From the NCBI GenBank assembly GCA_002317155.1, contig DCIR01000040.1, positions 1 through 8,279 of the forward strand: a DNA stretch of 8,279 nucleotides. Reading direction: 5' to 3'. The translations under genes and the position numbers were made by a program. The notes below the pieces were generated by a model. It searched no databases. It was not told the origin of the DNA and saw only the letters and a program-made list of their open reading frames with translations. Numbering within the stretch: position 1 is the first letter of the stretch; the number at the start of each line of letters is the position of its first letter. Below are positions 6,415 through 8,279 of this stretch, one piece after another. Origin of the DNA: Lachnospiraceae bacterium UBA1721 (lineage in GTDB: Bacteria; Bacillota; Clostridia; Lachnospirales; Lachnospiraceae).

Positions 6415-7683
6415 ATGGAAAAAAAGGCTTTTGTTACTAAAGAAATGATCGAAGAGATCGTTAAAAAGTATCCTACTCCTTTTCACATTTATGATGAGAA
6501 GGGTATCAGAGAGAATGCTAAGGCTCTTAAGGAAGCTTTCTCTTGGAATAAGGGATATAAGGAGTTTTTCGCAGTAAAAGCGACTCCCAATCCTTTTCTT
6601 ATCGATATTCTCAGAGATTACGGATGTGGTTGTGACTGTTCTTCAAAGACTGAGCTTATGCTTAGTGAAGCTATGGGTGTAGAGGGTAAAGACATCATGT
6701 TCTCTTCAAATGATACCCCTGCTGAGGAATTTGAATATGCTGCAAAGCTTGGTGCAACCATTAACCTTGATGATATTACACACATCGATTTCCTCGAGAA
6801 GGCAATCGGTTACATTCCTGAGACTATCAGCTGCAGATATAATCCCGGCGGATATTTTTCTATCGCTAACAGCATCATGGATAATCCCGGAGATGCTAAG
6901 TATGGATTTACAACAGAGCAGCTTTTTGAAGGATTTAAGATTCTTAAGGCTAAGGGTGCTAAAAACTTTGGTATCCATGCATTCCTTGCTAGTAATACTG
7001 TAACCAATGATTATTATCCTACACTTGCCAGACAGCTTTTTGAGGTTGCTGTTAAGCTTCATGAGGAGACCGGAGCAGATATTAAGTTTATTAACCTTTC
7101 TGGTGGTATCGGTATCCCTTACAAGCCCGAGCAGACACCTAACGACATCAGAGTTATCGGTGATAATGTTAGAAAGGTATTTGAAGAGGTTCTTGTACCT
7201 GCAGGAATGGGCGATGTAGCTATTTATACTGAGCTTGGCAGATTTATGATGGCTCCTTACGGACATCTTGTAACCAAGGTTCTTCATGAGAAGCATACTC
7301 ACAAGGAGTACATCGGTGTTGATGCTTGTGCAGCTAACCTTATGAGACCTGCAATGTATGGTGCTTATCATCACATTACTGTTCTCGGAAAAGAAAATGC
7401 ACCTTGCGATCATGTATATGATGTAACCGGTTCTCTTTGCGAGAATAATGATAAGTTTGCAGTAGACAGAGCACTTCCTGAAATCGCTATCGGAGATTAT
7501 ATTGCAATTCACGATACCGGAGCTCATGGTTTTGCTATGGGTTATAACTACAACGGACGTCTCTGGTCTTCAGAACTTCTTCTTAAGGAAGATGGTTCTG
7601 TGCAGTTAATCAGAAGAGCACAGGAGCCTAAGGATTACTTTGCTACATTTGATTGCTTCCCCATTTATGAGAAATTGAAATAG
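6415..7683 (+). CDS. lysA: Diaminopimelate decarboxylase
   Basis: LysA removes CO2 from meso-diaminopimelate to give L-lysine, the last step of the pathway, using pyridoxal phosphate. The protein has 422 residues, typical for the fold-type III (alanine racemase-like) decarboxylases. Visible landmarks are the PLP lysine K55 in FFAVKATPNP, the phosphate-binding SGGIG (about 229-233), E273/G275/R276 in TELGRF, RPAMYGAYHH, the active-site C342/E343 in GSLCENND, and DTGAHGFAMGYNYN near 367-380. Several sites depart from the classical enzyme: GCDCSSKTEL replaces the usual GADVVSGGEL-like stretch, HAFLASN replaces HCHIGSQ, and GAHG replaces GAYG. I believe these are traits of a clostridial LysA clade, but a decarboxylase for a related substrate is not formally excluded. 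Start chosen at 6415 by SD spacing. An S66 peptidase follows after 18 bases, probably in the same operon. Confidence 0.88.
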   Translation: MEKKAFVTKEMIEEIVKKYPTPFHIYDEKGIRENAKALKEAFSWNKGYKEFFAVKATPNPFLIDILRDYGCGCDCSSKTELMLSEAMGVEGKDIMFSSNDTPAEEFEYAAKLGATINLDDITHIDFLEKAIGYIPETISCRYNPGGYFSIANSIMDNPGDAKYGFTTEQLFEGFKILKAKGAKNFGIHAFLASNTVTNDYYPTLARQLFEVAVKLHEETGADIKFINLSGGIGIPYKPEQTPNDIRVIGDNVRKVFEEVLVPAGMGDVAIYTELGRFMMAPYGHLVTKVLHEKHTHKEYIGVDACAANLMRPAMYGAYHHITVLGKENAPCDHVYDVTGSLCENNDKFAVDRALPEIAIGDYIAIHDTGAHGFAMGYNYNGRLWSSELLLKEDGSVQLIRRAQEPKDYFATFDCFPIYEKLK

Positions 7684-7701
7684 TTAAATAGAGGAATTGT
7701 T

Positions 7702-8279
7702 ATGCGTTACCCGGATTTTATTAAGAGTAAAAGTTCCATAGGTTTTCCGGCACCTTCTTTTGGGTGTACACGAGAACCTTACTTCACATCATTTAATCAT
7801 ATGATTGATGTTTTTCGTGATAAGGGACTTACTCTGTATCCGGGTAACAATGCTTTTAAGGATGATGGTGTAGGAATTAGTACCAATCCCGAAGACTGCG
7901 GTAAAGAGTTGACGGAGATGTACCTCGACGACAGGATTGATGCGCTTATCTCATGTGGTGGCGGAGAGCTAATGTGTGAGATTCTTGACTATGTCGATTT
8001 TGATTCTATAAAGAATGCAAAACCCAAGTGGTACATGGGCTATTCCGATAATACAAACTTTATTTTCCCTCTGGTTACCAAGTGTGATGTGGCTGCAATA
8101 TATGGTCCGTGTGCTTCGTCATTCGGAATGGAGCCCTGGCATGAGTCTATAAAGGACCATTACGATTTTATATGTGGTAACAGACTTAAGTTTAATGCTT
8201 ATGATAAGTGGGAAAAGGAGTCTCTTAAGGATGAAGATAATCCTCTTGAGACAATTAATGCCACTGAAGAGCGTGTGCA
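7702..8279 (+). CDS. S66-family peptidase (LD-carboxypeptidase/MccF-like), 3' truncated by window
   Basis: The first 192 codons are in the window and the frame is open to its end. The N-terminus (SIGFPAPSFGCTREPY), the DALISCGGGE stretch (80-89) and GYSDNT (113-118) with the presumed nucleophile S115 identify peptidase family S66. Family members either trim the terminal D-Ala from murein tetrapeptides during cell-wall recycling (LdcA) or inactivate peptide-nucleotide antibiotics of the microcin C type (MccF). The catalytic Glu and His lie in the missing C-terminal part, so activity cannot be judged. There is no signal peptide, so it should act in the cytoplasm. A GAGGA site lies 6 bases before the ATG and lysA ends 18 bases upstream, indicating co-transcription. 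The choice between LdcA and MccF roles cannot be made from this fragment. Confidence 0.85.
   Translation, partial: MRYPDFIKSKSSIGFPAPSFGCTREPYFTSFNHMIDVFRDKGLTLYPGNNAFKDDGVGISTNPEDCGKELTEMYLDDRIDALISCGGGELMCEILDYVDFDSIKNAKPKWYMGYSDNTNFIFPLVTKCDVAAIYGPCASSFGMEPWHESIKDHYDFICGNRLKFNAYDKWEKESLKDEDNPLETINATEERV

Noticed and set aside
6706..7527. 273-codon open frame on the - strand inside lysA
   Set aside because: It lies antisense to a well-supported gene, has no ribosome binding site that I can see, shows no family motif, and follows from the strong codon bias of lysA.

Overview
The window reads as a low-G+C Gram-positive chromosome, most likely a motile clostridial species of the Lachnospiraceae (Butyrivibrio/Roseburia-like). 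This rests on the A/T-rich codon use, strong GGAG-type ribosome binding sites, extended -10 promoters, a Bacillus-type CheV, and the clostridial type of diaminopimelate decarboxylase. The genus is inferred, not shown. All genes are on the + strand; the only gene cut by the window edge with clear coding support is the last one.

Region 1 (1-1176): a terminator (50-85) closes an unseen upstream unit. A TATAAT promoter and good SD then drive cheV, a CheW-receiver chemotaxis coupling protein, which has its own strong rho-independent terminator (1138-1176). cheV is therefore probably monocistronic.

Region 2 (1177-4142): a sigma-A-like promoter (TTGAAT-N17-TAGAAT) precedes one very large uncharacterised gene of 962 codons. 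The product is a single-pass membrane protein. About 750 residues of mostly acidic, apparently disordered sequence are predicted in the cytoplasm, with 13 tandem hexapeptides, several FliM-like D-[IV]-x-x-[LM]-[LM] segments and two lysine-rich blocks. These are followed by one transmembrane helix (about 755-777) and an outside helical domain of about 185 residues. This is the most novel item in the window.

Region 3 (4189-6326): hisH, hisF and ung follow with short gaps and no visible terminator, so they may be co-transcribed with the large gene. HisH and HisF together form imidazole glycerol phosphate synthase of histidine biosynthesis. Ung is the base-excision repair uracil-DNA glycosylase and has no obvious functional link to them. 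hisA, often found between hisH and hisF, is not here.

Region 4 (6327-8279): an extended -10 motif lies just before lysA (diaminopimelate decarboxylase). An S66-family serine peptidase (LD-carboxypeptidase/MccF-like) follows 18 bases later and runs off the window. Both can be tied to meso-diaminopimelate, one making lysine from it and the other possibly cleaving murein peptides that contain it, but the link is an inference. I found no tRNA, rRNA, CRISPR array, insertion sequence or riboswitch.
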